Source: Dasypus novemcinctus (Eukaryota; Chordata; Mammalia; Cingulata; Dasypodidae). From it: a stretch of 64,000 nucleotides of DNA. Location of the stretch: NCBI RefSeq assembly GCF_030445035.2, contig NC_080673.1:40420365-40484364 (forward strand), in the 5' to 3' direction. Below are positions 21,801-34,110 of the stretch, one piece after another (the first letter of the stretch is position 1; each line of letters opens with the position of its first letter). Both the position numbers and the translations under genes were made by a program. The notes under the pieces are model-generated. The model saw only the letters and a list, made by a program, of their open reading frames with translations, ran no database searches and was not told the origin of the DNA.

Positions 21801-22984
21801 ATTTCTTATTTTATCATGGTGGAGTGAGGTGGAGCATACTTTCTACTTGTTTGTTAAAGTCTTTAATTTCATGCTACTTTTAAATTTATACCCTGCCTCT
21901 TCTTTTTCCTGGCCACTAGATTTGGCAATCCAGGCAAGGTCTTTAGGATGACTTAGTATCAGGTACGCACCTTTGTTGCCCAGAATTGCTAAATAATGTC
22001 TTTGCTCATATCTCCTAGCGGGAAAAGTGAAGGAATGAGAGAGCCCAAGATCTTAATTGGTTGAAGAAAGCACTAGAACTAAGGTATATGAGTAAAACAG
22101 GTTTTTCCCTTTCTCCTTGACTGAAAGCAAGAGAGAATTTAGGTGTGTCTAAGTCTCTGTCTGAGTCACTGATGGGCCAGTTTCGGTCTTTCCTGTGAAT
22201 TTCTCAGTGTTTTTCTCTTGTTTTCTGAGCTCAGCATGTTGTAGGTACCCCATACATTTGGTGAATGGTTGAACAGTTAAATGAATGATTGAGAGGATGA
22301 ATAAGTGAATGGATAGATGGATGGATGATTGGCTGAAGAACGGAAAGATCAAGATTGGCTTCCTTGAGCTCCCTAATCTTTCCCCTCCTTTAAACTTCTC
22401 AGAAAGAAGAGGCGTGTCACCTCCCAGTATGCTTTGTAATCACAACCTCTCCTGCTGGCAACAGTGATGCTGAAACAAGAGCAGGCTGCACTAAACTGGA
22501 GACAGCCCAAAGCTGGTTATTTGGTGCGAATAAGGCTGGCTATTGGATAGTTGCAGATTAAAAAGATATTTTCAATATAAGGTCTTTTGGGAAAAGGACA
22601 ACTAGCAAAATTTCTGAGTCTCAAATCCTGGGGGTCCACGCAAACAAAGCTGGGTTCAGTAGAATTCTAGTTAGACCAGTGGTCAGCACTTGGAGGAACT
22701 GGTATTCAAGACTAGGAAAACCAGTTTCTGGAGATCTGTGGGCGTGGCCAAGAGTTTATTCACAAGGGAGAATGCAGAAATAACAGCCCTGGGAAACTAG
22801 GCTGCAGGCCACTGGAGACCCCATTGTTGAGGCAGAGCAGCTCAGGAGTACAAGGGTCGAACCCGAGTGCTGCTGACTGGGCTCTCCATGGGTGGGAGCT
22901 GAGTGGCTGCTGCAGGGAATACAGGGTGCCTGGAGTCAGGCAGCTAAGCAGATCTTTATATTCTCTTGTTGGAATTCATTCCAT
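21801..22984. other. Unassigned stretch with a degenerate GGAT/GAAT run
   Basis: No gene recognised. A degenerate (GAATGGAT)n-like run at 22258-22335 may be the expanded end of an L2, as L2 ends in GAATGAATGA-type repeats. Confidence 0.45.
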
Positions 22985-23465
22985 TAATGATCTACTCAAT
23001 TTTTAAACAGTCTCACTCCATTGGTTCATTCTCCTTCAGAATACCAACATGCCTCATTCTCCCTTATCTTAAAAAATCCTGAATTGCTATCGCCTTGAAC
23101 CGTCAGCACTCACTTTCCCCTTCGCAACCAAAATTCTCATAAAAGACATTGACATTCGGTGCTCCTTCACTTCCCCTCTGGCTCTCATTCTGTAATCCCT
23201 TAGAATATGACTTCCTCTGATGCTCCTTCACTGAAACTGCTAGTGAAGGTCACCGTGATTTCCAAGTCCCCACTCTGGTAATTTTTGATCCGTTCTTAGC
23301 CTTCTTGACTTTTTGGTAGAATTTGACACCGATACTATTCCAAATCACTTGAAGTTGTTTCCTTTCTTGACTTCAGGGGCATCCGGTGTTCTGGTTTCCT
23401 GTCCCTGGGATCTTTCTTTCTGCACCTCTTTCTGTGGCTGGTACTCTCTCCTGCTTTCAGAATGC
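22985..23465 (+). mobile_element. L2 LINE reverse-transcriptase region remnant
   Basis: GAAGGTCACCGTGATTTCCA, TTGACTTTTTGGTAGAATTTG and the following ACACCGATACTATTCCAAAT resemble the L2 reverse-transcriptase coding region. Frames are broken. Confidence 0.6.
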
Positions 23466-23469
23466 AGGC

Positions 23470-23565
23470 ATTACTTAGGGAGACGGCGAAGCACAGTGGT
23501 TACAAGTCTGAGCTTTATGGTGCTTAGTAGAGTGCCTGGCACACTGTAAGCAATCAAAAATGTAG
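23470..23565 (+). repeat. MIR SINE, internally deleted
   Basis: The MIR 5' end (GAAGCACAGTGGTTACAAGT) is joined to the MIR 3' end (GTGCCTGGCACACTGTAAGC), with most of the core missing. Confidence 0.6.
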
Positions 23566-23581
23566 TCGTAAGAAAGAAGCC

Positions 23582-23622
23582 CTCCCCGCCCCGCCCCCCC
23601 CCCCCCCCCCCCCCCCCCCCGG
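23582..23622. repeat. C homopolymer tract
   Basis: About 27 consecutive C residues lie at 23594-23620 inside a C-rich block. The exact length in the assembly is unreliable. Confidence 0.9.
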
Positions 23623-23699
23623 CCCTCTCAGTCATCTCATCCACCCCAAGGTTTCACCACGGAGTGTTCCCACAGAACACCCTCCGCGTTGTACTGGAA

Positions 23700-24300
23700 T
23701 CTGTTCCTGCAGAAGGGGTCTGTTTTCTCTTCACTCTAGAAGAGAGGGACCCTGTCCTTACCATTTTTGTAGTCCCAGTGAGTAGCACAGTGTGGGGTAC
23801 TAGAGATTCTCTTGTTTATGTTTGCTTGTTGTATAACAAATGACGGAACTCCGGTGTGGGCAACCTTAAGGTCCGTGTTTTCAAAACTGTAGATTTATGC
23901 TTCTAATTGCCGGCTAAACATTTTCAATGTAAATGTCTCTGTTTAGCTAAAACCAAACTCATGGTTTGGAACCACCATTCTTCTAGAATGACTCGAAATT
24001 GCAGCATGGTCCCTGTCTCCTCTCCCTCACCCTTGGCATACAGTCCCACCCCACCCTGACCCCAATCCTGAGGAGTCTCCCTTCCCTGCTTTCTCATCCA
24101 ATCCATTTTTTTCTATTCCCAGAATCACATCATGGCCGAGCCCTTATCCCTAGGCTGATACAGTAGCCTCCTGACTGTTCTTACCTCCCAACTCACCCCA
24201 TGCTGATCCATCAAGGCACACTGAGGCCAAATCATTCTTAAAGCACCGTTTCGGCTCTGTCACTCTGTATCCCCCATTACCTAGCCTTCAGGTAGGAAGA
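23700..24300 (+). mobile_element. L2 LINE fragments
   Basis: One L2 3'-end-like piece lies at about 23715-23810 (GGGACCCTGTCCTTACCATT ... AGTAGCACAGTGTGGGGTAC). A second, pyrimidine-rich L2 body piece lies at about 23960-24300. Both are diverged and may be separate copies. Confidence 0.5.
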
Positions 24301-24326
24301 GTCAAGGTGGCAGAAACATTGAGTGG

Positions 24327-24427
24327 GACTTATGGGGAAGATGGCAGAATAGGGAATGTCAGGACGCAGTCCTTCCTCCAAAACAGCTATTAAACAGGCA
24401 GAAACTGTCTGCAAGAACTGTTCTGGG
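24327..24427 (+). mobile_element. L1 5' end fragment
   Basis: GGGAAGATGGCAGAATAGGG is followed by CAGTCCTTCCTCCAAAACAG and GCAGAAACTGTCTGCAAGAA. The same series appears at 31170-31330, consistent with a xenarthran L1 5' untranslated region. It is cut at the DAS SINE. Confidence 0.65.
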
Positions 24428-24817
24428 GGAAGCGGACTTGGCCCAATGGATAGGGCATTTGCCTACCACATGGGAGGTCCATGGTTCAAACCCTAGGCCC
24501 CCTTGACCTGTGTGGAGCTGGCCCATGTGCAGTACTGATGTGTGCAAGGAGTGCCCTGCCACGCAGGGGTGTTCCCTGCGTAGGGGAGCCCCATGTGCAA
24601 GGAGTGCGCCCCGTAAGGAGAGCCGCCCAGCGCGAAAGAAAGTGCAGTCTGCCCAGGAATGACACCACACACACAGTGAGCTGATACAGCAAGATGATGC
24701 AACAAAAAGAAACACAGATTCCCGGTGCTGCTGATAAGGATAGAAACAGTCACAGAAGAACACACAGCGAGTGAACAGAGAGAGCAGACAACTGGGGGGG
24801 TGGGAGGGGAGAGAAAA
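24428..24817 (+). mobile_element. DAS-type SINE between L1 ends
   Basis: The head GACTTGGCCCAATGGATAGG with B box GGTTCAAAC leads into a full body; the tail is short (GAGAGAAAAAAA). It lies exactly between an L1 5' fragment and an L1 3' fragment, and no target duplication was found. Confidence 0.88.
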
Positions 24818-25010
24818 AAATGTGGTATGTACATACAATGGAATATTATTCAGTCCTGAAAAGAAATGAAGTTCTGATACATGCTACAACATGGTTGAAT
24901 CTTGAAAATACCATGTTAAGTAAAATGTCAGGCACCAAAGCAAATATTGTATGATCTCACTTGCCAATTACACCTCCATAGAGCTGCTTAGTAGCGAGAG
25001 AGACAGAGAC
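24818..25010 (+). mobile_element. L1 3' region fragment
   Basis: TGGTATGTACATACAATGGA, ACATGCTACAACATGGTTGA and ATATTGTATGATCTCAC are the conserved end of L1 ORF2 and the start of the 3' untranslated region. The right end passes into an AGAGAGAC-rich run. Confidence 0.75.
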
Positions 25011-25823
25011 AGAGGCAGAGAGAGGGAGAGAAAGACTACTTCTGGTTAAGAAACCAACAGCCAGAAAAGAACAATGAGAAGAGAAGAATAATGGTGAGAA
25101 ACCTGGAGCCAAGGTTAAGGTATAGGGTGAACATGCCAGCACTCTTTTGACCCCCATACTGTGGAAGGTTGGGGTCCTGCCCTGGACATGGTAGACTGAG
25201 GGGAATTCACCTGACAGAGCCATCCAGGTTCCTGATTCTGCTCTGCCTCAAAGCGTTCTTTCCAGAACCAGTGACAGGCTGTGATGTGCTTTCTGTGATG
25301 AAGGGAACCCACATTTCCAAACTGGCTCTGGGATGGACCTCACTCATCAGAGAAACAAGGGCTATTAAGGATCTGCCTATTCTGAACCATGCCTGACTTT
25401 CTCCTTCTAAGCCAAAGTCAGATGGCTTTCTGGGTGAAGAGTGAGACATTACTCACCATGACAGCACCCCATGGCACTAAGCACTGTGTGTGTGTTTTGG
25501 GGGGTAGGGTAGCCTGCATTTGGGGACCTTCCTAGGCTTATTGTGTGCTGATCACATGGTAGGCAGGGCTTGTGAAGTGGCTTGTGGTGACCATGCTCAA
25601 CCTCAGCAACTACCACTTATTACGTGACCACTGAGTCCATGGTTTATAAAGGACAGCCCTAACAGAACTCCTTTCAGCTAGATTTAAACCTCTGGAAGGG
25701 GCCACGGATTTATCATTACATTTTATGCACTTGCCTTTAAGTGCTGTAGGAAGTAAAAAGTGGAGTTATAAACCAAAAATACAATAGTACTGGCACTTAT
25801 ATTTACCCAAGTTGTTACCCTCT
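25011..25823. other. Unassigned stretch
   Basis: A purine-rich run sits at 24993-25035. Otherwise no repeat or gene is recognised. Confidence 0.45.
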
Positions 25824-25839
25824 CTGGAGATCTCTATTT

Positions 25840-26255
25840 CTTTTTTTTATTATTATTAATTTATTTATTTCTCTCCCCGTCCCCTCACCCCCACCCCCGG
25901 TTGTCTGTTCTCTGTGTCTATTTGCTGTGTCTTCTTTGTCCACTTCTGTTGTTTTCAGCACGGGAATCTGTGTTTCTTGTTGTTGCATCATCTTGTTGTG
26001 TCAGCTCTCCGTGTGTGCAGCACCATTTTGGGCAGGCTGCACTTTCTTTTGCGCTGGGCGGCTCTCCTTACGAGGCGCAATCCTTGCGCTTGGGGCTACC
26101 CTATGCGGGGGACACCCCTGTGTGGCAGGGCACTCTTTGCCCACATCAGCGCCGTGCACGGGCCAGCTCCACATGGGTCAAGGAGGCCTGGGGTTTGAAC
26201 CGCGGACCTCCCATGTGGTAGACGGACGCCCTAACCACTGGGCCAAGTCCGCCGC
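25840..26255 (-). mobile_element. DAS-type SINE, long form
   Basis: On the minus strand the head lies at 26160-26255 (B box GGTTCAAAC) and the T-rich tail at 25840-25870. The 16-bp flanks CTGGAGATCTCTATTT at 25824-25839 and 26256-26271 are identical. The body is CpG-rich, so this is a young copy. Confidence 0.94.
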
Positions 26256-26279
26256 CTGGAGATCTCTATTTTTAATGTG

Positions 26280-28080
26280 GCTTTGATCCATTGTCTCTTG
26301 TCCGTTCCTGTCAACCTTCAGCACTCACATTTGCATGTCTTGTAGGACTGATCTAGTAGTGAGTGACAAATGCCCTCAGCTTTTGTTTATCCGTGTATTA
26401 ATCTTACCCTCATTTTTGGAAGACACTTTTGCTGGATACAGAATTCTTGGTTGACAATTTTTTGCTGTCAGCACTTTAAGTGTGTCATCCCATTGTCTTC
26501 TTGCCTCCATGGTTTTCTATAAGAAATCGACGCTTAATCTTATTGTGGCTCCCTTGTCGTAACATGTTGCTTCTCTCTTGCGGCTTTCAGATATCTTTGG
26601 CATTTGGCAACTTGGCTAAGTATGAGTCGGTCTGGATTTGTCTTGTTTGGAGTTCATTGAGCATCTTGATGTGCATGCTCATGTCTTTCATTAAATTTAG
26701 GAAGTTTTCAACTATTATTTTCTCTGCCCATTTCTCTCTTCTTCTTCTTCTCGCAGTGCATGTACTAGTACGCCTGATGGAGTCCCACAGGTTCCTAGGC
26801 TCTGTTCACTTTTCTTCATTCTTTCCTCTTTCTGCTCCTCAGACTGGATGCTTCCAATTATCTTTAAGTCCTCTGATTCCTTTTTCTGCCAGCTCCAATC
26901 TGCTATTGAACTCCTCTAGGGATTTTTAATTTCTCTTACTGTGGCTTTCACCACTGTTTTGTTCCTTTTCCTAATTTCCATCTCTCAATTGCTACTCTCT
27001 TTGTGTTCATCTTTTTCCTGATTTGTTTTAGTTCTTTGCATATATTTTCTCAGCTCTTTGAGCATATTTAGGACGATTTTTTAAAAAAGTCTTTGTCTGG
27101 TATATCCTAGGTCTAGTCTTCCTCATTGCTATTTCTAATGCTTTACTCTTCTCCTTTACCTGGGCCATCACTTTCTTTTTCTTTACTTGTTTTGTAATTT
27201 TTTGTTGAAACCTGGACATTTTGATATTTTTGTGTGTTATGACTGGAATTTTTTAGACTCTGAGGCATCTGTACCTTAAGCTTATATCCAGCTAGTATTA
27301 TGATAGAATTTTTCTTGAGTGCCAGGAACTAACAAAAAGAAGAAAAGAAGAAGGGGAGGAGAAAGGGGTAGAGGAGGGCAAGAAAACACCTTTCCCAGAC
27401 TGCAGGTTTGACCTATGCAAGTGTTCTCCTTCAGGGTTTATCTGTACAATGAGTCTGGAGAAAAACTCCAGCCAAAGCGTAAGGGCTGCCCTCATTCTTT
27501 CTGCACATGCATCCCCTCATGACATGGGCATGTGTCCTAGGAACCTTCTCCCCACTTTCAATTGGTCTCGAATGTCCCCTCTTTTCCCAGGAAACAGTGT
27601 CCTCATGGTCTTGGGCACTGCACTGCATGTTCTACAGCCCTTGTTCCAGGCAGTGAGACTTGACTGCTTGCACACAGCATACTGCAGGAGGGTTCTGTGA
27701 ACTGCCTTCTACATGCAGGACAAGTTCTGGGATGGCGTGTCGATCAGGCCACCACCAGACAGATCGGGCCAGACACAGATGCTCCCAGTATGTGCATGAG
27801 GATTACTCTGCTCCCTCGGGAACTGGGATCATTGATCTACACTGGGAGTGTGGGCTGGCTTCCCCCCTCAGTGAGGGGTTGGGGAAGGTCCAGCCAGGAG
27901 ATCCCGCTGCCTTTAAGTGGTCTTTTTTTGTGATTCGATGTTCACCTAGTATCTGCAGTCCTTTAACTCTTTCCTGGAGTTTGAGAAAGATATTTCCGCC
28001 AATTCTTGCTGGTTGTTCAAAGTTTCTGTGGGGAGGTGGAGCCCTGAAGCATCTCACTCTGCTGTCTTGATCTGGGAGGG
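26280..28080 (-). mobile_element. L1 5' half, antisense
   Basis: The right edge near 28075 (TCTGCTGTCTTGATCTGGGA) is the antisense of an L1 5' terminus. The left part (TGGATACAGAATTCTTGGTT, GGAGTTCATTGAGCATCTTG, TCTGTTCACTTTTCTTCATT) matches antisense of old L1/HAL1 ORF1-region sequence. A purine run at 27335-27375 lies between. Open frames of up to 153 codons here are incidental. Confidence 0.6.
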
Positions 28081-31000
28081 GCTGTTTTAGCTCATTTTTA
28101 TAGCTGACATTGACATTGTCCATGCAACACATCTGTCTCTCCTGTACCTGCCTGTACAAGCTATGTGATGGGCCCAATTTTAGGAACTCAAAGTAAAACA
28201 ATGCACTCTGAGAAATAAGCAGATCAATCAGGAGGGGAGGACAGCTCATACACACCAGAGTCATGCTACCAAGGGAAAGAGGAGTGTTTAATTACACTGT
28301 GGAAAGGCAGGTGTATCTGCAAAACCAAGGAGCACAGAAAGGAGAAAGGAAGCCCCATTTGAAATACAGGAGGAGCAAAGGTATGTGACATTTACCATGA
28401 AGGGAATGAAAAACATTCTACTATTCTTGAAGGCAGCTCAGCAAGATGCCATTTCCTTGGGACTTTCTGGAGGGGAAGGTTTATGGAGGCAAATGATAAT
28501 ATGAAATGGTTAGGCGTTATCAATACAAAACATGAAACTGTGCAAAACATGAGACTGTAGACAGAAAATGAATGTGTGCCTTATTGTGTTTAACTTTTTC
28601 TCGTGGTTGCTAAATAATGTGGTGCCCTCCATCTTTCTAAGAGTTCGCTTGTCTTTTGCAGATGTGAAGTAAACAGCCTTCTTTCCCTCCGCTGAAGCAG
28701 CAGCATTCCAATGACAGGTGCACATTTAGCGGAGGTTGGTCAAGAAAAGTTTGCAGCATTGTTAGATGACACTGGGGCTGTGCCAAACGCTTGGTGTAGG
28801 AGGTGCTGTCCAGAGAGCCACTGCAGGTCACCGCCCTGGCTTCCGGGCTCCCTGGCTGCTGAAACCGCTGCCCTGCCCTGTCCTGCCCTCCTTTCTGTGG
28901 CTTCAGTCTGCATAACCCGCTGAGTGCTGGGAGGAGGAGAGAAGGAGGAAGCAAGTCATTCAAAACCTACCACACTGCTGAAGACTTTGACTTAAGCGTA
29001 GATTTAACCTGTAGTAAGAAATGAAGGCTGGAGCACAGAGGGGAAGCCTGAAACACCCTCATGCGTTTCCAAAGCGCACCACAAAGGGGGATACAGCAAT
29101 AGGGCTAAGATGCAATTCAAGAGAAATATCTTCAGGGAGCACCCAATGGAAATGTTGCCAGGGGGTGTCTCACTCGTGGCCACCAGTGTCCAGCTGCAAA
29201 TAGAAGCCATGTCCCTAACGTGCAGGGCAGGAACCGGGCATTCATTTTTTGTATACTCCACTCTCACACACCATGTTTAACAGTGACAGATAAGGCTCAG
29301 AAGGAGTCCCGAGAATGCCAGAGGCTGGCTCTCCCAAGGAGAAAACATGAAGTGGTTTCATTGCTTCTGCTCTCCGCAGAGCCTTGTAGAAGACACTCAT
29401 CCTTTTAAGCAACCAGCCTCGAGGTCAGGCCTGAGAAGCAGAGACTCCTGTGACTCCTTTGTTTTCCTCAGGAGGGTTTTGTCCAGGTGAAGCACAGCAC
29501 TGGGACCCGTGCCAGAAACTGCTTTTACTCTCATGGTCCTATTCTGAAGATTTATAGATTCTTATTTGCAGGCTTAGAACGGAGTTCAGTTTCACATATT
29601 AATATTTCCCTTTGCTCAGTAAATGATCGCCACCCCCCATCTTTTCCAGAAGTCACATGAAAGAAGAAATATTTTTTCTCTTCCTGCCTCCAAGGTCACT
29701 GGAAATCAGATGGAGATACAGGGGTAACCACCTACTCCCTTTACTTTGTTGGTTGGTTTGGCCCAGGGCACCGAGTATGACTGGATAGTTCACCCCAAAC
29801 CATGACATCACTCCGGGTTCCTGTTTCACTGGAAAAAATATCTCCGCAGGAAGAGGACTTGCCCTGAACCTTCTTCCTGAAGACTCTCTGATCTTGACAG
29901 CGCAGAATCTTTCTTCTAATCTGCACAGCTCTGAGTCTCCACTCTACGGCTGGGGTCTCCAGCAGACACACTTGGGCAGAGAATTACTAGAGAATTTATT
30001 ACTCTGTTGAGGGCTTCAAACTCTATCAATTTTTGAATGTTGTTTAGGCACTGCTGTAACATGAAAGTTTTGTTTTTTGATTTCTATGAGTATGTATTAT
30101 GGTATATCTGCTGTTATAAATCATTTTAATTAATGAGTTGGTATATTCCATCCTTATGCATACCCTACAGAGCCTGAGAATCCTGAAGAAATTACTGTAT
30201 ATGTTCAGTTCTTATATACCCTGGAATAGCTCTCGCACTATGTATACAAAATGTGAGCCCAAGTGGAGGTTTTGAAACTGGCTTGTTTTCTCCTTGAACT
30301 GGACATAGGTGGGAGGCTGTTGTATTGTTTTGTTTTGTTCTGTTTTTTTTCTTTTTCCTTCCAAATAACTCTTATCCTTTGATATAGAGAAGGACACAGA
30401 GCTAACTATTTAATTGCAAGGACAAGCACCAAGAACATGTAAGGAACATAGTGTGAAAAAAAGAAGGGTAAAAAAAATTTGGAGGGAGGGCAAAAAAGGC
30501 CTTCTTATACAATATAATACATTCTCAAGGGAAGACAACAGTCATAAAATTTAGAAAAGTAAATGGAGAAAATAAAAAAGTCACTCATAATCCCACCACT
30601 CAAAATTAATCTGTTAACATTTTGATATATGCTCTTCCTGAGTTTTTCAATGTGTGTATGTATATTTGTGTATGCATGTATCTGTGTGTTTACATATGAT
30701 TTTTACATGTTTTGTAATGTGCTTTTTAATGCCATTATCATAACAATCTTTTATGTCAATATGTACTAAAACATCATTATATGTATGTGTCACAATCTAC
30801 CCAATAAATTCCCTCTTACTTAGGTTTTTTGCATCAAACGAATCAACCAAGTAAGTCCTAAAGATTCTGGCTCTAAATTCCAGAAAAGAACTTTACCAAT
30901 TCAAAAGAATTAAGTATAATGGGTTTCAAGGGGAAACTAGCCATGGAAAGCCATGGAAATAAACATTGTTTCATGTGCTGAGGGTGAATATGAGGAAAAT

Positions 31001-31169
31001 TGGATAATGGATATAAAAAGTATTGAATCTGTGATGTCATAGAAAAATGTAGTTTTGAAGTTAGATAGATAAAGGTTATAATTATTTTCTTAGGCAAGTT
31101 TGAGGCTCAACTTTTTAAATCTGTAAAACAGGAAAAATTGTTTCTACATAAATAAGCAACTACAGGAGG
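28081..31169. other. Mostly unassigned stretch
   Basis: No gene recognised. The longest minus-strand frame (28637-28963, 108 codons) shows no domain. About 30530-30830 (TCCCACCACTCAAAATTAAT ... CAATAAATTCCCT) looks like an old interspersed repeat of unknown class, with a TG/TA-rich patch at 30650-30700. Confidence 0.4.
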
Positions 31170-31500
31170 AATGGAGGTAAAATGGTGGAGTAGGAAGCTT
31201 CAGGAATCAGTCCTTCCACCAGAACAACTATTAAACAGTCAGGAACTGTCTGAATCAACTATTTGGACACTCCAGAGTCCAGTAGAACACCGTGCAGCAC
31301 CAGGGAAGAGTGAGAGGAAGAGACTAGTAAACTGGAGTAAATGCCAGTGAATGGCTCTCCATACAGAGGTTGCCATCACCCATCCCCTACTCTTGTGGCA
31401 GGCAGCAATGGAGTCTTACCCCTAATGGAAATTGCTGGTGCCAGCAAGGGGCATAAAGACTTAGTTCCACAAGATCCACAGGGATGGTGAGGATGGATGC
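31170..31500 (+). mobile_element. L1 5' end fragment
   Basis: ATGGTGGAGTAGGAAGCTTC, CAGTCCTTCCACCAGAACAA and CAGGAACTGTCTGAATCAAC parallel the L1 5' fragment at 24327-24427. It is followed directly by opposite-strand L1 ORF2 sequence. Confidence 0.6.
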
Positions 31501-32640
31501 CCCAGTAGCTCATCACTGCATTTTTTCCCCATAGCATCCTAATAGGTGTGAAATGATATCTCATTGTGGTTTTGTTTTGCATTTCCCTAATGTCTAATGA
31601 TGTTGAGCACCTTTCCATGTGCTTATTAGCCATTTTTTATTTTGGGGGAAATTTCTATTCAGATCATCACCAATTTTTAAGTGGGGTTATTTGTCTTTTT
31701 ATTATTAAGCTGTAAGAGCTCTCTACGTATTCTGTGTACAAGTCTCTTATCAATCTATAACAAAGTATTTTTAAAAAATTTCTCCTATTCTGCAGACCGT
31801 CTTTTCACTTTTTTGATGGTGTCCTTTGAAGGACAAATGTTTGTGATTTTGATGCTGTCCAGTTTGTTTTCCTTTTGTTGCTTGTGCTTTTGGTGTCATA
31901 TCAAAGAAACCATTGCCCAATCCTAAGATCATATAGATTTAAACCTTGTTTTCTTCAAAGAGTTTCATAGTTTTAGGACTTACATTTAGGTCTTTGATCC
32001 ATTTTGAGCTAATATTTTATAAGGTGTGAGGTAGGGGTCCAATTTAATTCTTTTGTGTGTGGAGATCCAGTTGTTCAGCATCATTTGTTGAAAAAACTTC
32101 TTTCTTCACTGAATGGTAACAATTTTTGTTTTAAAGTCTATTTTGTCTGATATCAGTATAGTTACTCTGCTTTCTTATGGTTACTATTTGCATGATATAT
32201 CTTTTTCCATCCTTTCACTTTCAATATATTGTATCTTTGAATCTAAGGAGTGTCTCTTACAGATAGCATATAGCTGGATTTTATTTTTTAATCTAATCTG
32301 ACAAGCTGTCTTTTGATTATATTGTTTAATTCACTCACATTGAATGTTCTTTTTTTTTTTTTTTCTGTTTTTGTTGTTGTTGTTGTTGTGCTTTTTTTAG
32401 GAGGTACCAGGGATTAATCCCAGGACCTCATACATGTAATGCAGGTGCTTATCCACTGAGCTACACCCGCTCCCTAATGTTTTTATTGATATAGATTTAT
32501 GTCTGCTAATTTACTTTCTTTTCTGTTTTACGCCTTTTTTGGATCCTCTGTTTTTCCTTTACTCCCTTCTTCTGCATTAAGTGAATATCGCCCTGTGTGC
32601 AACACCTTAATTCCTTTCATGTTTTTTCACTAAATATTTT
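31500..32640 (-). mobile_element. L1 ORF2 remnant, antisense, internally deleted
   Basis: On the minus strand 31530-31650 encodes an L1 ORF2 C-terminal motif ([11 protein letters not shown], then [12 protein letters not shown]). Sequence to about 32110 is antisense ORF2. At about 32140-32640 (ATTTTGTCTGATATCAGTAT) it jumps to a more upstream ORF2 region, so an internal part is missing. A short SINE interrupts at about 32350-32475. Confidence 0.75.
32350..32475 (-). mobile_element. Short tRNA-like SINE in the L1
   Basis: Minus-strand head GAGCGGGTGTAGCTCAGTGG with B box GGGATTAATCC, and an A/CAA-rich tail seen as T and GTT runs at 32351-32392. AATGTT occurs on both sides (about 32343 and 32477). 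Confidence 0.8.
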
Positions 32641-33080
32641 TATGTTTTAACATTTTTCCTTTCATTAACTAGAGAAGTTGTGAGCTTGCAAAATAATCGT
32701 GCATAAGATACAGGATTCCCATACATCATCCCACCATCAACACCTTGCATTATTGTGGAACATTTGTTAAAAATATGAAAGAACATCATCAAAATATTAC
32801 TACTTACTAGAGTCCATAGCTTACATTTTGGTTTATTCTTTCCATAAACCATCCTATTATTAACACCATGTATTAGTATTGTATATTTGGAATAGTTTAT
32901 GAGAGCACATTATCATATTTGTACTGTTAACCCTAGTCCATTATCCACTACAGGGTTCACTGTGTTATACAGTCCCATGTATTGTACAATCTATCCAAGG
33001 TATACACTCAGTGACTCTCAGTTTCATCAGAGAGTTGTGCTGTCATCACCTCAATTTTAGTATGTTTTCCCTACTCTAAC
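32641..33080 (-). mobile_element. L1 3' end, antisense
   Basis: AACTAGAGAAGTTGTGAGCT, GATACAGGATTCCCATACAT and GTGGAACATTTGTTAAAAAT match the antisense xenarthran L1 3' family. Confidence 0.65.
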
Positions 33081-34018
33081 AGAAGAAAAAATTCCCAAAC
33101 ATTTTTTGTTCTCCTTTTTTGGTCTTTAGTGAAAATGGAGAAGAGTAAGTCACCACTCTGTGGATGCAAACCGTTCATCTACATGAAAAGTGTTATGAAG
33201 TCGTTTCTCAAAAGCCTTCCTCTCTTTCCAGGCTGAATAATCGTGCTCTCTTTCACCTCTGCCCAAAGACCTCATTGTATTAATACTACCTTTTGGTCAT
33301 CTTCATTTCTCTTCTTGAACCCTTTCCAGGTATTAATACTTAAGCCACAGCCTCTTGTGAATGTGACTTCCCAGTCCTCTTGGGTTCTGGAACCTAAAAG
33401 TGGACAAAGAGCCTTGTCACCATCAGAGAGGTTGCTGGGAGATGACCTCATGTTCTAGCAAAGCTCGGTGGGCACTTCACTCCATGAACAAACCACCGTG
33501 ATGTCTTAGCTCCAGGATCCGCTCCCTCCAAAGCTCAGATGTTTCTCAGTTTTGCTCTAAATTACCTAGTCATTTATGCTTTTATTTTTCATTTCCCCTG
33601 AGGTACCATCTTTTATATGCACCTAGTAATTATTTTCTAGTCTCCCAATTTCTTCACTGCCTCTAAGAGAAAGTAAATTTAACATATTTTACCATGCACA
33701 AAGGTTTTGAATATCTTTGCATTAAAAAATTGGAAGGAAAAGCATGAAAATCTTAACAGTAATTTTCTCTGTAAAGTGGGATTTACTTCCTTCTTGTCTC
33801 TCTTAATTTTAAAATTTTTCTACAAGTCACATATTACAGGCTTAATTTAAAAAAGCACACATACAAGCAAAAAAATAAAATTGGAAAATTATCTCCCTAC
33901 TGCTTTTCAGGAACTCTGTCTTTGCTCCAGGGACAACAAGGAAAATCTGAAATGCCTGTGTTAAGTAACTGGCCTACATGAGAGGTTCCCCCAGGACACA
34001 AAGCTGCACTTGGCCTTA
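33081..34018. other. Unassigned stretch
   Basis: No repeat or gene recognised. Confidence 0.45.
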
Positions 34019-34110
34019 GGGTGACCAACTTCTCCAGTCTGCCCAGGATTGCCCCAGTTTTGGGTGCTGAAAACCCATATCCAGGTAAAGTGGGACGGTT
34101 GGTCACTGCA
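34019..34110. mobile_element. Small MITE with 9-bp inverted ends
   Basis: The left end has GTGACCAAC and the right end GTTGGTCAC, a perfect 9-bp inverted pair about 70 bp apart. The interior (CCCAGGATTGCCCCAGTTTT) resembles a known class of short non-autonomous DNA elements. Confidence 0.6.

Noticed and set aside
26480..26929. 149-codon open frame on the plus strand
   Set aside because: It falls in the antisense of L1 5'-half sequence, so it is a shadow of a LINE and not a gene.
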